Part shown: in pieces, positions 11,512 to 23,480 of the stretch
Position numbering within the stretch: the stretch's first letter is position 1
Layout: every line of letters starts with the position of its first letter
NCBI RefSeq assembly: GCF_023898315.1
Contig: NC_064616.1
Location: 541,437,602 to 541,501,601, forward strand
Length of the DNA stretch: 64,000 nucleotides
Direction: 5' to 3'
Origin: Schistocerca nitens
Lineage: Eukaryota; Arthropoda; Insecta; Orthoptera; Acrididae
Made by a program: the position numbers and the translations under genes
The notes under the pieces: model-generated
What the model was told of the DNA's origin: nothing
Databases searched by the model: none
The model's input: only the letters and a program-made list of their open reading frames with translations

Positions 11512-12933
11512 CACTCCTGGAAATGGAAAAAAGAACACATTGACACCGGTGTGTCAGACCCACCATACTTGCTCCGGACACTGCGAGAGGGCTGTACAAG
11601 CAATGATCACACGCACGGCACAGCGGACACACCAGGACCCGCGGTGTTGGCCGTCAAATGGCGCTAGCTGCGCAGCATTTGTGCACCGCCGCCGTCAGTG
11701 TCAGCCAGTTTGCCGTGGCATACGGAGCTCCATCGCAGTCTCTAACACTGGTAGCACGCCGCGACAGCGTGGACGTGAACCGTATGTGCAATTGACGGAC
11801 TTTGAGCGAGGGCGTATAGTGGGCATGCGGGAGGCCGGGTGGACGTACCGCTGAATTGCTCAACACGTGGGGCGTGAGGTCTCCACAGTACATCGATGTT
11901 GTCGCCAGTGGTCGGCGGAAGGTGCACGTGCCCGTCGACCTGGGACCGGACCGCAGCGACGCACGGATGCACGCCAAGACCGTAGGATCCTACGCAGTGC
12001 CGTAGGGGACCGCACCGCCACTTCCCAGCAAATTAGGGACACTGTTGCTCCTGGGGTTTCGGCGAGGACCTTTCGCAACCGTCTCCATGAAGCTGGGCTA
12101 CGGTCCCGCACACCGTTAGGCCGTCTTCCGCTCACGCCCCAACATCGTGCAGCCCGCCTCCAGTGGTGTCGCGACAGGCGTGAATGGAGGGACGAATGGA
12201 GACGTGTCGTCTTCAGCGATGAGAGTCGCTTCTGCCTTGGTGCCAATGATGGTCGTATGCGTGTTTGGCGCCGTGCAGGTGAGCGCCACAATCAGGACTG
12301 CATACGACCGAGGCACACAGGGCCAACACCCGGCATCATGGTGTGGGGAGCGATCTCCTACACTGGCCGTATACCACTGGTGATCGTCGAGGGGACACTG
12401 AATAGTGCACGGTACATCCAAACCGTCATCGAACCCATCGTTCTACCATTCCTAGACCGGCAAGGGAACTTGCTGTTCCAACAGGACAATGCACGTCCGC
12501 ATGTATCCCGTGCCACCCAACGTGCTCTAGAAGGTGTAAGTCAACTACCCTGGCCAGCAAGATCTCCGGATCTGTCCCCCATTGAGCATGTTTGGGACTG
12601 GATGAAGCGTCGTCTCACGCGGTCTGCACGTCCAGCACGAACGCTGGTCCAACTGAGGCGCCAGGTGGAAATGGCATGGCAAGCCGTTCCACAGGACTAC
12701 ATCCAGCATCTCTACGATCGTCTCCATGGGAGAATAGCAGCCTGCATTGCTGCGAAAGGTGGATATACACTGTACTAGTGCCGACATTGTGCATGCTCTG
12801 TTGCCTGTGTCTATGTGCCTGTGGTTCTGTCAGTGTGATCATGTGATGTATCTGACCCCAGGAATGTGTCAATAAAGTTTCCCCTTCCTGGGACAATGAA
12901 TTCACGGTGTTCTTATTTCAATTTCCAGGAGTG
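11512..12933 (+). mobile_element. Tc1-like DNA transposon 1, nearly intact
   Basis: A 1422-bp element flanked by the TA target duplication (11510-11511 and 12934-12935). Its ends are inverted: the left begins CACTCCTGGAAATGGAAA and the right ends in TTTCAATTTCCAGGAGTG. It holds a single transposase gene with one in-frame stop. Both ends are present, so it could in principle have been mobilised in trans. It is the best-preserved autonomous-type element in the window and is distinct from the other four Tc1 copies in TIR and protein. Confidence 0.95.
11756..12778 (+). pseudogene. Tc1-like DD34E transposase, one premature stop
   Basis: Cut-and-paste transposase. The frame is continuous from about 11540 to the TAG at 12776-12778 except for a TGA at 11852-11854; the downstream open part alone is 303 codons. 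N-terminal helix-turn-helix: LTDFERGRIVGMREAGWTYR, then the stop, then IAQHVGREVSTVHR. The catalytic domain keeps all three acidic residues: SDESRF, QQDNARPH and SPIEHVWDWM. The codon at 11756 where family members would start is ACG rather than ATG, from my memory of the family. The stop fits a CGA to TGA change, the usual CpG decay. Otherwise full length. Confidence 0.9.
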
Positions 12934-12935
12934 TA

Positions 12936-14838
12936 TCATTTTAATGTTAAGTATTTCAACTTTTTAGTAATCGGCTAAGAAAATTGTATTACCATCCGTT
13001 GGGGGCACTAACTTCGCCCTGTAACCAGCGCAAAGGCACAAGCAGGAAGGTGTTGCAGTAATCTTTTCGCACCCAAGTCATAAAATGGTCTTAAAGAGGT
13101 TTGATCGATGAGACGACTTGGCCACGTGCGACTTCTGTCCATATTATGCAACAATTTTAACCGGTGGACTAAATTATTAGCCTTGATCGTTTCTTTCTTT
13201 TCCATCTAAAGAGTGATAACATACTCGCAAAGAACTGAACGCCATAGCTAAGAACTATTGTGTGCTTCACAAACTAATGAAGAAAGATTTTCCAAACGAA
13301 AGGGTGACAGTAACGTATGTGGGCGATAAACACACAACGTTCAACATCACACAAAATTCGAAAACTAGGATAACGTTCGAAAGACCGGAAAATATTGTAA
13401 CTACAGCTTTTATCACACATACACAAACTGAAAACCACAAACCTCTTATTAAACATATTCTGAGATATCTTCCTTTCGAAAGGAAGTCACTGACATAACG
13501 CAAGGTGGTCGCGAAATCTGTTCAGCCTTCATAAAAGAAGCAGTGTGACGACGATGTACCTTAGGGCGCTCTTTGATATGTTCATAAAAATATGTTGAAT
13601 AAAGCAGAGCGCCGTACGGTTCTGCACATTGCTCACTTCAGGTGGACCAATGGATTTAAGTAGGCTGTTTCATAATGACACCTAATAACTTTGATTCGTT
13701 TTAGTGGGTTCATGGAGGAAGAAATTTTGGATAGAATACGTTGTCTTGGAACGAATAACGGCAATCGATTAGCTCCTACCGAGTTCCGCTGATGTTGTAC
13801 GTGACCTCATGGACTCTTACAATCCTTCACCATTTGAATTCATTCAGATCTCTCTATTGATTCATCCTGTACAAAATATAACACAAGATCTATGGGTGCT
13901 GACACAGTGTTTGCGCTTCATATCCACAGATAAGCTTAGTTTCGGAGACGTCTGAAGGCCTTTGTGTGTTTAGAGCTTGCAACAGTAAATCCTTTTTGGT
14001 ATCTTTCGATTATTTATTAGACACTCAGTCGTGTAGCTTTGCACTATGTAGGTTACCAGAAGCCGTTATTTGTGTGTTTCGGCAACAAGTGTGATAGCTA
14101 TCTGACTTGTTATACTCTCGAATTATGACCAGTGAAGTATAATATATCCCAGCCCGGCAACTAACTTTCTTACTATTCAACACAAAATGCACATTTCTAT
14201 GGCTAGTGTTTACTCCTCTCTTAAATTGTTATTTAGAACATAAGTCTCTCCATCAATGGAAAACACGTTTGTAGAAGGTGCACGCTTGTTCCTCAGATTT
14301 GCTTAGGCACATAACGTTTAAACTATGCAACATCGCACACTTAACACTTATCATATTACATAGTACATAGTCTCTGATTCACACTATAACCATCCACAGC
14401 TGTATCAGTTTCTTCGGGTTTCATGCTGTCTGAGGGATGAAACTTTTTCTGACTCCCTGAAGTATTTTGTACGGCTATGCAGAGCACTACTTGTGCTAAT
14501 GATGCCACAAAGGTTTCGAATCATGGGTCATGCATCTCTCGTGTCTTCTCTGTTGATAGGCAACAGCGAAGATAATCCATGAAGTTTAGGTACTTCAGTC
14601 CGATAACTTCAGCCATCTTAAGGTGAGTGTTTTGCACTGGATATTGTGCAAGTAAAAGGATGTTGACAGCTCTCCTAAAATAATATGATCCGATGCAGAC
14701 TGTATTTTTTTCCAGCTATGGTGCTGGGGAACAGTAGCACAGCTATAGACAATATTTTTTATTTATTCTTCATTACTGGATGGGCTTTCCGTTAGTAAAA
14801 GGGTAATAGGCGTTTCAGAAAATGATGCACAAATTTTA
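12936..14838. other. No recognised feature
   Basis: A 79-codon open frame at 13262-13498 (plus) has no recognisable domain, and an antisense frame overlaps it almost exactly, suggesting chance. The remainder is AT-rich with stops in all frames. The last ~60 bases before 14839 may belong to the LINE fragment that follows. Confidence 0.5.
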
Positions 14839-15572
14839 GTGCTAAAAGGCTTTTGTACCCAAAAAATCTCATATTTACTATGTAGGGAAGTTAGTCCAAA
14901 GGCAACAGAGAGTTTTTTATACCTCGTTAAGGAACAAGAGTGGCAGGAACGTTCTAAACGCGGTACTAAAAGTAAAAGGCAGCTTGGGTGGCTTACTAGT
15001 GGGATAAGGATATCATGTAGAACAAAACGGTAATTATATCAAAATGTTTGAGGAAGTTACAATCAAGCTACAGTAGTCCAATACAAAAAGTGTTGTAAGT
15101 TGCTTAAAATGTTATTATGAAAGCAAAGAGTATGTGGTACGCAAATAGAATAGCTAATTCACAGGATAAAATTAAAACCATATGGTCAGTTGTGAAGGAG
15201 ATGTCTCGTCAGCAGCACAAGGTCGACGATATATAGTCAGTTTGTAGTAAAAACATTTCTGTTACTGATACGTCAGATAGATGTACAGTATTTATCAATC
15301 ACTTTTCTGGTGAATTAAATAAAAACGTAGTTCCTACAGGGAATCATATAACTCTCTTGGGAAACGCCATTCCGAAACTGATGTCTGAAATACTTCTCTG
15401 TGATACTGACGACGGGGAGATTGAGTCAATAATTAAATCACTGAAGACTAAGGACTCTCATGGATATGATGGAGTGCCTAGCAGAATATGAAAATACTGT
15501 GCTGCACATATTAGCCCTCTACTTTGCCAAATTTGTAATTTTTCCTTTAGGAATGGTCAATTTCCTGAATAA
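14839..15572 (+). pseudogene. LINE ORF2 fragment: endonuclease-RT linker and RT start
   Basis: Non-LTR retrotransposon remnant. At 14985-15030 the frame gives WLTSGIRISCRTKR, the W-T-GI--S---K--L- linker motif after the endonuclease. After a frameshift, 15117-15572 reads on with two stops through KIKTIWSVVKEMSR, then IESIIKSLKTKDSHGYDGVP (the -I--LK---S-GYDGIP block before RT) and ISPLLCQICNFSFRNGQFPE (the RT block 1 approach). It stops at a TAA at 15570, and no later RT motifs follow. Truncated at both ends. It is likely related to the LINE piece at 46.5-47.3 kb. Confidence 0.8.
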
Positions 15573-16377
15573 GGCGTGGGACCAGGTGGTTTCCTAAATT
15601 TAATCAGAAAAAAACATTTTATGACCAGTGACACTGTCATTTAATTTGATTAATTTAGACATCTGAATTTTAACTCCGCCAGTGCGCATTCCAACAGAGA
15701 GGGCGTATGTAGTATATTATTACGCATCCGCCTGAACGCCACAGTTGGAGCAATAAGCGTAGAGGACTTAGAAACTCAACAGAAGTCCCTCATGTTGCTT
15801 CTGCCTTTATCCATGCGTCTTCGCGCCAATTTTTGGGTGTAAGTGTAGTGATAAGAAGAAGCAATCCCCAGTGCAAATCACTCACCTGAATATGACTGAA
15901 CGGTTGTCAGCCGAAATATCGTGGCAAGAAGTCAATGTTATCCAGCTGCAACCCCGAACGGAATGTTCTTTACGCCGGAAAAGTTTCTAGAATCTCAGGA
16001 GAGAGGGTATTTATTGACGGACTGCTCATTTTTTCGATTTCGCTCCTGTACTGGGGACCAGTCGGTAACACTAGTGCTTCCGTCTGCACACCTCGTGTAA
16101 CGAATTGCTACAAAGAATGCGGTCGCTTTCGCTTCAAGTAATTACCCAAATGTCATTTAAACGTGTGGCTACGTTAGGCGTCGCTGTGTGAAAATATTGT
16201 AAACTAGCATATCAGTGTGCTATTTGTAGCAGTACCAGGTCGTAGGTTAGAACATAGTTACACGGTCGAGGAAAAGGGAGAGGGGGGTAGCCGAGACAAA
16301 AACTATGCTTGCAAATACGACTGCCTCCCGTAGTGAGTAGCTAATGGTATGGTAGTGTGGGACAGGAGCATCTCGAA
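15573..16377. other. Unassigned, ends of old repeats possible
   Basis: No coding frame recognised. A GTCAGCCGAAATATCGTGG motif near 15906 resembles sequence I associate with the ends of old repeats, but nothing more can be shown. Confidence 0.4.
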
Positions 16378-16391
16378 GGCACACGAGGAAA

Positions 16392-16589
16392 AAATGGTTC
16401 AAATGGCTCTGAGCACTATGGGACTCAACTGCTGAGGTCATTAGTCCCCTAGAACTTAGAACTAGTTAAACCTAACTAACCTAAGGACATCACACACATC
16501 CATGCCCGAGGCAGGATTCGAACCTGCGACCGTAGCGGTCTCGCGGTTCCAGACTGCAGCGCCAGAACCGCGCGGCCACTTCGGCCGGC
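16392..16589 (-). mobile_element. tRNA-derived SINE, type A1
   Basis: Flanked by a perfect 14-bp target duplication, GGCACACGAGGAAA, at 16378-16391 and 16590-16603. The minus strand has the tRNA-like head (B box GGTTCGAATCC near 16530) and the common family tail. Near-complete and little changed from the other A1 copies. Confidence 0.95.
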
Positions 16590-16603
16590 GGCACACGAGG
16601 AAA

Positions 16604-17745
16604 CGGTACAAAAAACATCTACCTTTATATAGGGAAAATTGAAGTAGTGATTATTACTATTGTTGGAAATTATTATTAACTAGATGTGCATATAATCTCA
16701 TAGTTGAACTGTTGGTACAGAAGTTTCTGTAAATCCTTAAACTAAAAGGTAGATACCAGCTACGGTTCTATTACAGGAAGGGCTAAATGAGAACGGCCAC
16801 AAGGGCTCCACTATATGAAACAGACCATAGAAGGAAACATTGTACATCCTGGGAAGTACATGTATTAGTTTCCACTGCTAGAATTGAAAGGTGCGTGAAC
16901 ACTTCCACAGCCATGCTGATATGGTTCATCACATATCTTAAAACAACTATGTCTTGAATCGTCGTATCTGAGCAGTCCATTCACGTTGATGATCGTCAAA
17001 ATGCTAGGGAATGTAGGAGCATCGCGTTATAGAACTGCTACTAATATGTGCAATTTGTGAACAGTCGTCACACAAGCAATAAATGTGAAACTGAAAGTAG
17101 GCAGCCAGTCGGCCGTTATCATCGAAGTATTCTTGAATTCATGATTTAAAATTTCAAAAATCTATGTGATGTCACGTTTCCACCATCGGAGGCGGTGTAA
17201 AGCATCCTCTGATGCTTAGCAATAGTGAAACTACTACACCTCGTCTTAAGTGACATTATTAGGAGTTGTGTTGATTATTACCCACAGATTCCAGTGAGAG
17301 AAATATCGATCATGGAAACGATATTGGCGCTCACCCGTATTTTTACTTTATTAAAGGTCTGTTTAGGGGCAAATTGTGGCCACTCTTTCCCCCTTCGTTT
17401 CCACCAAATCCTGTTTGTGATTCGCTAAAATCACGATTTTGGCCGTAATGGACGTATTATGTTTTCAGCAGTTTACCCTGAAATATTGTAACACTATACT
17501 TTCATCTTTACTTTTTGAGCTCAGAAGAAAGAGAAATTTTGTAAGATAACTTCTGAGGGGAGAGATGCTACAATAATTTTTATGCATTAGCACAGATCAT
17601 CTTAAGATTTAGATTTCTTATACGAGTATTATCAAGTAACAGAAATCTTCCATGTTTTAACTCGAAAGGATTCATGATCAACGTTTTCCCGTAATTATGA
17701 GGTTAAAATCTTCAAAAATCGATGCTTTTTATTTGTCTGTAAAGG
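16604..17745. other. No recognised feature
   Basis: AT-rich DNA with only short frames; nothing matched an element or gene I know. Confidence 0.5.
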
Positions 17746-18751
17746 CATTGTCTGATCAAAAGTATTCTGACACCTGTTCGCAGAAATTAATGTGGGGTGT
17801 GCCCTACCTTCACTATTATTATAGCCTGAACTCTGCCAAGGACACCTTTAATGAGGGTCTCGATGTCTGTGGAGGAATTGCATTACATTCTTCCTAAAGA
17901 GCCGAGATCAAAGAAGGTAGGGATTTGGACGTAGGATCTGTAGCGAAATCGACGTTCTTCCTCATCCGACGGTGTTCCTTTGGTATCAGGTCAGGACTCC
18001 GGCTAGGCCAGTCCATTTCAGAAATATAGTTGTCCACAAACTGTCGCTTCATAAATGTTGCTTCATGGCAGAATGCATTGTCATGCTGATTCAGTTATCG
18101 TCTTCGAACTCTCCCCTACTGTATGCAGTACACAATGCTTCAAAATGTGTTCAAGTCCTCTCACATTTAGAATTATCTTAAGCTTAATAAGGGAACCACA
18201 CACTAATCACAAAAAGCAGCTCTATATCGTAACAACACCTCCTGTGCGCTTCAATGTCCGCTACACATGATGCCATGTAGCATTCTCTAGTCATTCGCCA
18301 CACCCAAACACTTCCATCGGATTGCCATTAGTTATAGCATGATTTAGCACTCCAAATCAATCGCTTCGATTCATCCAATTTCCAGTGGTGTCGCAATTTA
18401 CGTGACTTCAAGAGACGCTTAGCATTGACTACAGAAATATGTGACTTACGAGGAATTGCTCGACCACTGTCCGCCATTCTTTTTAACTCCATAGGCATAG
18501 TCATTGCGCTAGCTGGACTGCTTGTATAACTTTGGAACTCACGAATGATTTCTTCGGCTGACTTCATATAATTTTTTACAACCACTTCTCGGAGTACAAG
18601 ACAGTCCTTGCCCTTCAGAACTTGAGATCTGCCTGTTCCTGGTTTAGCTGTGGTTGTCTTTTGCAGTTTCCACTTCAGAGTCAGAGCACCAGCAGTAGAC
18701 TTGGGCAGCTTTACAAGAGTTGAAGTGTCCCTGATAGATTTATTGTTCATA

Positions 18752-20577
18752 TACAGGGTGAGTTACTAACTACTGCCACTTAGAATAACTCTGAAAGTAT
18801 GATAGAAGGGGGAAAGCTTGAGGGAAAAGTTTGCATAATACAACGGGGGCCATAATATGATGTTGGTTTCTTGTTGCTAGATGGGGACACGCCAGAGATC
18901 TGAAGGTCAACTTATTTTTTTTTAAGTGGAGTGCTACACTGTGGTACTTATTTTCTGATAGTAGCTATCGAGACGAGTCAAATGATGTGTAACGGTAATA
19001 TCTTTGAACGTCAACGAAGGTCAAAAATGTGGAGCGAACGTCCATTTGCAGAAGGTGTTGGAAGTGATGACCATTGGTGTCAAGGCGGTGCTGCAATTTT
19101 TGGAGCATGGATTGAGTGGTATTCATTATCACTTCGGCACTTATCGAAGCACATGCTCTGACAATTCTCTCGTATATCGTGCAAATAGCAAATATTCGCC
19201 GAATACGGCGTATCCATATAACGTGCCATTTACATGTAAACACCATTCGACGTTTTCACAATACATCACTAATAGGAACGGTAAGACTAGTATGGACGAA
19301 TCAAGCAAATTTTAATGATGTATTCCTTCGAAGAACTGGTCGATATGCTTCTCATTTACGGAAAATGTCAACGAAATTCAGTGAGAGCTTGAGACTTACA
19401 TGCTGAAAGATATCCTCAGCGTACTCACCCGACACGTCGTACATTTAAATTCGTGTACCATAAATTGAGAACAACTGGATCTTTAACGCATCGGAAACAT
19501 ATCTGGCAAAGGAAAGTTACTAACGAGGGAACGGAAATTGGTACTCTTGCCACTGTGGTTCGAGATCCTTTTGTTAGTTCGCGTCAAATGGCAAGGGAAC
19601 CTGGCATGAGCCAAAGTAGTGTTGTTCGTCTTCTGCATCGTCATAAATATCATCCTTACCATATCAATCTCCACCAAGAATTAACTTGTACGGCTTGTAT
19701 GCGTCGCATTGAATTCTGCCGATAGGCTCACCTTCAGATTCAGAGTGATGACACATTTATTAATTTGATTTTATTTACTGACGAGGCTACATTCACGAAC
19801 CATGGAAATGTTAGTTTGCATAAGATGCATTATTGGGCAACTGAAAGTCCATGTTGGCTGCGGGATGTTGCACACTAAAAACCGTGGTCGGTGAATGTAT
19901 GGTGTGGTATTCTGGAGGACAGAGCTATAGTCCCCTATTCCATCGTAGAAAATCTTAATGGTAGGAATTACACCACGATTCTGCAGAAATATTATGTATG
20001 TCATTGGAAGAAATACATTTACGAACAAGGAACAGAATGTGGTATCAACACGATAGGTGCAGGTACATTTTTCGCTGGTGGCTAGAAACGAGATACTGAG
20101 ACAATTCCCAAATCATTGGATTGGACACCTCTGGATTATTCCTTGTGGGGATTCCTAAAAGACATTGTTTATAAAGATGCTCCAACTACACCTGAAGATA
20201 TGCGAGAGACAATTGTGCGAGCATGTGATAAGGAATACCACTCAATCCATGATAAGAAGATTGCAGCATTGCATTGTTACCAATGGTTATCACTTCGAAC
20301 ACTTTATGTAAATGGACGATCATACCACCTTTGTGACTTCCGTTGACCTTCAAAGATCTTACTGTTACACATCATTGGATTCGTCTCGATAGCCGCTATC
20401 AGAAGATAAGTACCAAACTATAGCATCCCATTAAAAAAAAAGCGATCTCTCCAAGCAAAAAAAAAAGTCATATTATGGCCCTCGATGTCCCATGTAACTA
20501 TTGTCCCACAAACCCTTCAGTTACTGTCACACTTTCGGAGTTAGTCTAGGTGGCAATAGTTAGTGGCTCAGCCTGTA
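18752..20577 (+). mobile_element. DDE transposon of IS630-Tc1-mariner type nested in Tc1 element 3
   Basis: About 1826 bp with inverted ends TACAGGGTGAGTTACTAAC and, at the right, GTTAGTGGCTCAGCCTGTA. The imperfect TIRs extend about 45 bp and more, including a shared AACTCYGAAAGT block. TA at 18750-18751 and 20578-20579 is the target duplication; this phase is preferred because removing the element restores the host transposase frame. It encodes its own degraded transposase. Confidence 0.92.
19318..20346 (+). pseudogene. DDE transposase with DUF4817-like N-terminus, decayed
   Basis: It starts at ATG 19318 with MYSFEELVDMLLIYGKCQRN (DUF4817-like helix-turn-helix) and has a stop after SVRA. 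It then runs through VSSRQMAREPGMSQSSVVR (second helix-turn-helix) and HPYHINLHQEL to FTDEATFTNHGNV, with the first catalytic Asp, then WSVNVWCGILED. A frameshift around 20040 separates the YQHD motif (second Asp). About 36 bases of the usual WPPRSPDL block are missing, leaving WTPLDYSLWGFLKDIVY with the last Asp. It ends at TGA 20344-20346. Family placement is from memory. Confidence 0.88.
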
Positions 20578-20733
20578 TATCCAATGACTCCTCCACTTCT
20601 AAATTACTGACCTCTTCTGACCGCGACATCCTGGCGTTACTGCTTCTCTGTTGACAACAAAACACTCCAAGGCTCGTTTAATACAGTCGAGTCCACATCT
20701 CATGACGTTAAGATTTGTACTCCACATTACATA

Positions 20734-21965
20734 CACTATTTGATGAAAAGTATCCGGACACCCCGAAAAACATACGTTCTACATATTGGATGCATTGTGC
20801 TGCTAGCTACTACCATATACTCCATATCATCGACTCAGTCATCAGACATCGTAAGAGGGCAGAATAGGGCCCTCCGGGGAACTCTCGGACTTCGAACATG
20901 GTCAGGTGATTGGGTGTCACTTGTGCCACACGTCTACACGCGACATTTCCACAGTCCTGAACATCCCTAGATTAACTGTTTCCGATGTAATAGTGAAGTG
21001 GAAACTTGAAGGGATGCGGACAGCATAAAAGCGTACAGGCCGAACTCGTTTGTTGAATGACAGAGACCACAGACAGTTGAAGAGGGTCGTAATGTGCGAT
21101 AGCCAGACATATATCCAGACTATGACACAGGAATTCCAAACTGCATCAGTTTGGACAGTTAGGCGACAGTTAGGCGGGAGGTGAGAAAACTTGGATTTCA
21201 TGGTCGCCCGGCTGCTCGTAAGCCACACATCACGCCGGTAAATGCCAAACGACGCCTCGATTGGCGTAAGGAGCGTAAACATTGATCGATTCAACAGTGG
21301 GAAAACTTAGTGTGGAATGACGAATCACGGTACACAATGTGGCGATCCCATGGCAGGGTGTGGGCATGGCGAATGCCGTGTGAACGTCATCAGCCTGGGT
21401 GTGTAGTAGCAACAGGAATATTCGGAGGCGGTTTTGTTGTGGTGTTGTCGAGTTTCTCATAGAGGTGGCTTGCACCCATTTTTGTTTGCCTGGCACAGCA
21501 CAGGCCTACATTGATGTTTTAAGCACCTTCTTGGTTCCCACTGTTGAAGAGCAATTCGGGGATGGCGATTGCATCTTTCAACACGATCAAGCATCTGTTC
21601 ATAAAGTACGACCAGTGTCGGAGTAGTTACACGACAATAACATCCCTGTAATGAACTGGTCTGCACAGAGTCCTAACCTGAATCTTATAGGACACCTTTG
21701 GGATATTTTGGAACGCCGACTTCGTGCCAGGCCTCACCGACCGACATCGATAACTCTCCTCAGTACGGCACTACGTGCAAAATGGGCTGCCATTCCTCAA
21801 GAGACCTTCCAGCACCTGACTGAACGTATGCCTGCAAGAGTGGGAGCTGTCATCAATTCTAAGGGTGGGCCAACACCGTATTAATTACAGCATTACCGCT
21901 GGAGAACGCCACGAACTTGTAAGTCATTTTCAGGTAGGTGTCCGGATACTTTTGATCACACAGTG
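20734..21965 (+). mobile_element. Tc1-like DNA transposon 4
   Basis: A 1232-bp element with TA at 20732-20733 and 21966-21967. Inverted ends: CACTATTTGATGAAAAGTAT at the left and ATACTTTTGATCACACAGTG at the right, both followed internally by the CCGGACACC / GGTGTCCGG block. It is inserted in the 5' terminal part of Tc1 element 3. Same subfamily as the element at 58812-60033. Confidence 0.93.
20864..21884 (+). pseudogene. Tc1-like transposase of element 4, decayed
   Basis: The frame opens at ATA (20864, where related copies have ATG) and reads GELSDFEHGQVIGCHLCHTS, then INI-like STVLNIPRLTVSDVIVKWK (helix-turn-helix). A deletion follows, then KLGFHGRPAARKPHITPVNA, WNDESRYTMW (first Asp kept), and a frameshift region to GDCIFQHDQASVH (second Asp). 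NLNLIGHLWDILERRL follows, where the expected Glu of the DD34E triad is Gly. The C-terminus GGPTPY ends at 21884. Several frameshifts; inactive even apart from them because the third catalytic residue is lost. Confidence 0.88.
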
Positions 21966-21990
21966 TAAATGTTCCGGGCCAATTTTTATC

Positions 21991-22424
21991 AAAAAGTTTT
22001 GTCGAAATATCCAACATTTTTACCTCAAAGGACTCCTTTGTGTTTTTCTATATCCCACAGACATTCAGTGGATGTTTTTTCAATTCAAGAATTAACAAGC
22101 TGCCATAACGGTAAGTGTGGTTTATGAGATCATATGTCAAGAATTAAATCCCAGTATATAAGACAACCAACCATACGGTCAGTCTGTACTAGGTTCAGAG
22201 AACACCACACAAAATGGAAATTAAAGAAATATCAAATAAAAGATACAGAAGTCTTACAAGTAGTAGGAAGTGTTGCAAAGTTTGCTCTATAAGAAATATT
22301 AGAAATGAAGCAAATCATGTATCCCTACTTTTACCGATCGACAGGATGTCTCAAATCAGTTATTCCCTTTAAGATAATATTGTTACATCAACACAGGAAT
22401 GAAGCGGATGAGTCTTGGTGCCTT
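21991..22424. other. No recognised feature
   Basis: AT-rich DNA between the transposon nest and the next SINE; no coding frame or repeat recognised. Confidence 0.5.
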
Positions 22425-22438
22425 GGAGCCATCATTCA

Positions 22439-22628
22439 AAAATGGCTCTGAGCACTATGGGACTTAACATCTGTGGTCATCAGTCCCCTAGAACTTAGAA
22501 TTACTTAAACCTAACTAACCTAAGGACATCACACACATCCATGCCCGAGGCAGGATTCGAACCTACGACCGTAGCAGTCACGCGGTTCCGGACTGAGCGC
22601 CTAGAACCGCTAGACCACCGCGGCCGGC
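22439..22628 (-). mobile_element. tRNA-derived SINE, type A1
   Basis: Perfect 14-bp target duplication GGAGCCATCATTCA at 22425-22438 and 22629-22642. The minus strand has the tRNA-like head with B box GGTTCGAATCC near 22560 and the common tail. Confidence 0.95.
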
Positions 22629-22642
22629 GGAGCCATCATTCA

Positions 22643-23480
22643 TGGGTAATCAAACAAATACGTATTTACCTAAGCAACATCGTGAGCCCTGTGCACATAG
22701 CTCTATTCCAATGTATGATATGTAACACAGATGTTATCCTAATAAGTGTCATAAAGATGTTCTGTACAGATGTAATTGTTCTACACGTACAATATTTAAG
22801 AGAACTTGTACAGTCTAGGTCGAGAAGCAATAGATTAAAAGATCTGACATATGTTCTTCTCTTTGGTGCCATCTTTGGAATCAGTTTTTTTACGGCAAAA
22901 TGTTCTTACAACTCGAAACCTAGATTGCACGAAAATAAGACGACTGGCACAGTTCATCTTGTTATTGTCGCATTTTGTTTCGTGATAAATCCTAAACCCT
23001 TAAAGACTGCTACATGCTTTTTTAATGGTTTTTGTCTTTAATGTATTGTTACAGTAAAAAGATCAAAGATCGAAAAAAAGGATAGAAATGCTAATATAAT
23101 CGAAACAGTACAGACATCTTGATACTGTTGACGGCATGTCCATTATCCCTAAGCCTTTTATATTTTGTACAATACTTTTATTCAGGAAAATTTCCTCAAC
23201 AGTAATATAATTTTACTACTCAAGTTGTATACTGGCGCTAGGTTTGGTGTGTTTAGTGTGGCGTAGTGGTTGGCATGACCTGGCGTGCTGCCGGTCGCCA
23301 CTGCACATTTTTTATGCTTGCATAGTCTTGAATATACGATGTTTATAAAAATAACAGCACTCTCCGACCAGGACACTAGTTCTGTTTAGACTGTGTGTTG
23401 ATGTTCGTAATACATGTATTTTTAGTGCTAGCCGTTCTATTTCACTGACGATTATGTTTTCGAATTTCTGTTACAACTGA
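22643..23480. other. No recognised gene; possible 5' LTR of the following gypsy element
   Basis: The open frame that runs from the SINE into this region (to 23041) has no recognisable domain and begins inside repeat sequence. Near 23503 a TTTGGTGAGGACGCCGAG stretch resembles the primer-binding region that follows the LTR in some insect gypsy elements, so part of 22.9-23.5 kb could be LTR. No matching 3' LTR was found. Confidence 0.35.

Larger units (their letters stand above)
17819..20629 (-). pseudogene. Tc1-like transposase, split by a nested transposon
   Basis: Reading the minus strand, the ATG is at 20629 and the first 17 residues (MSRSEEVSNLEVEESLD) end at 20578. The frame resumes at 18751 with MNNKSIRDTSTLVKLPKSTA (paired-type helix-turn-helix). 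Then come ARKPHI-like IPRKSHISVVNAKR and WKLDESKRLIWSAKSCYN, where the first catalytic Asp of the usual SDESRY is Ala. Next are QHDNAFCH with the second Asp and SPDLIPKEH with the Glu, ending at a stop at 17819-17821. Between about 18300 and 18120 the frame is broken and partly deleted. Dead transposase. Confidence 0.85.
17746..21990 (-). mobile_element. Tc1-like DNA transposon 3, host of two nested elements
   Basis: Left end at about 17746 (CATTGTCTGATCAAAAGTAT), with the typical TGATCAAAAGTAT----ACACC inner TIR. The body is interrupted twice, at 18752-20577 (DDE element) and 20734-21965 (Tc1 element 4). Rejoining 18751 with 20580 restores a continuous transposase frame, which shows the first is an insertion. 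The right end is inferred just after element 4, where TTCCGG and TTTTTATCAAAAAG resemble a decayed version of the left TIR. The right boundary is approximate. Confidence 0.75.

Noticed and set aside
11860..12421. Long antisense frames opposite the Tc1 transposase
   Set aside because: GC-rich shadows of the real transposase frame; no recognisable protein.
13262..13503. Overlapping open frames on both strands
   Set aside because: Both strands are open over the same bases, neither has a domain, and there is no supporting context.
22541..23041. 166-codon open frame, one of the longest in the window
   Set aside because: It begins inside a SINE on the antisense strand and continues into AT-rich DNA with no domain or composition of a gene. 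Chance frame.
23255..23310. TGGCGTAGTGG A-box-like motif, possible tRNA or SINE head
   Set aside because: No B box and no SINE body follow; single short match only.
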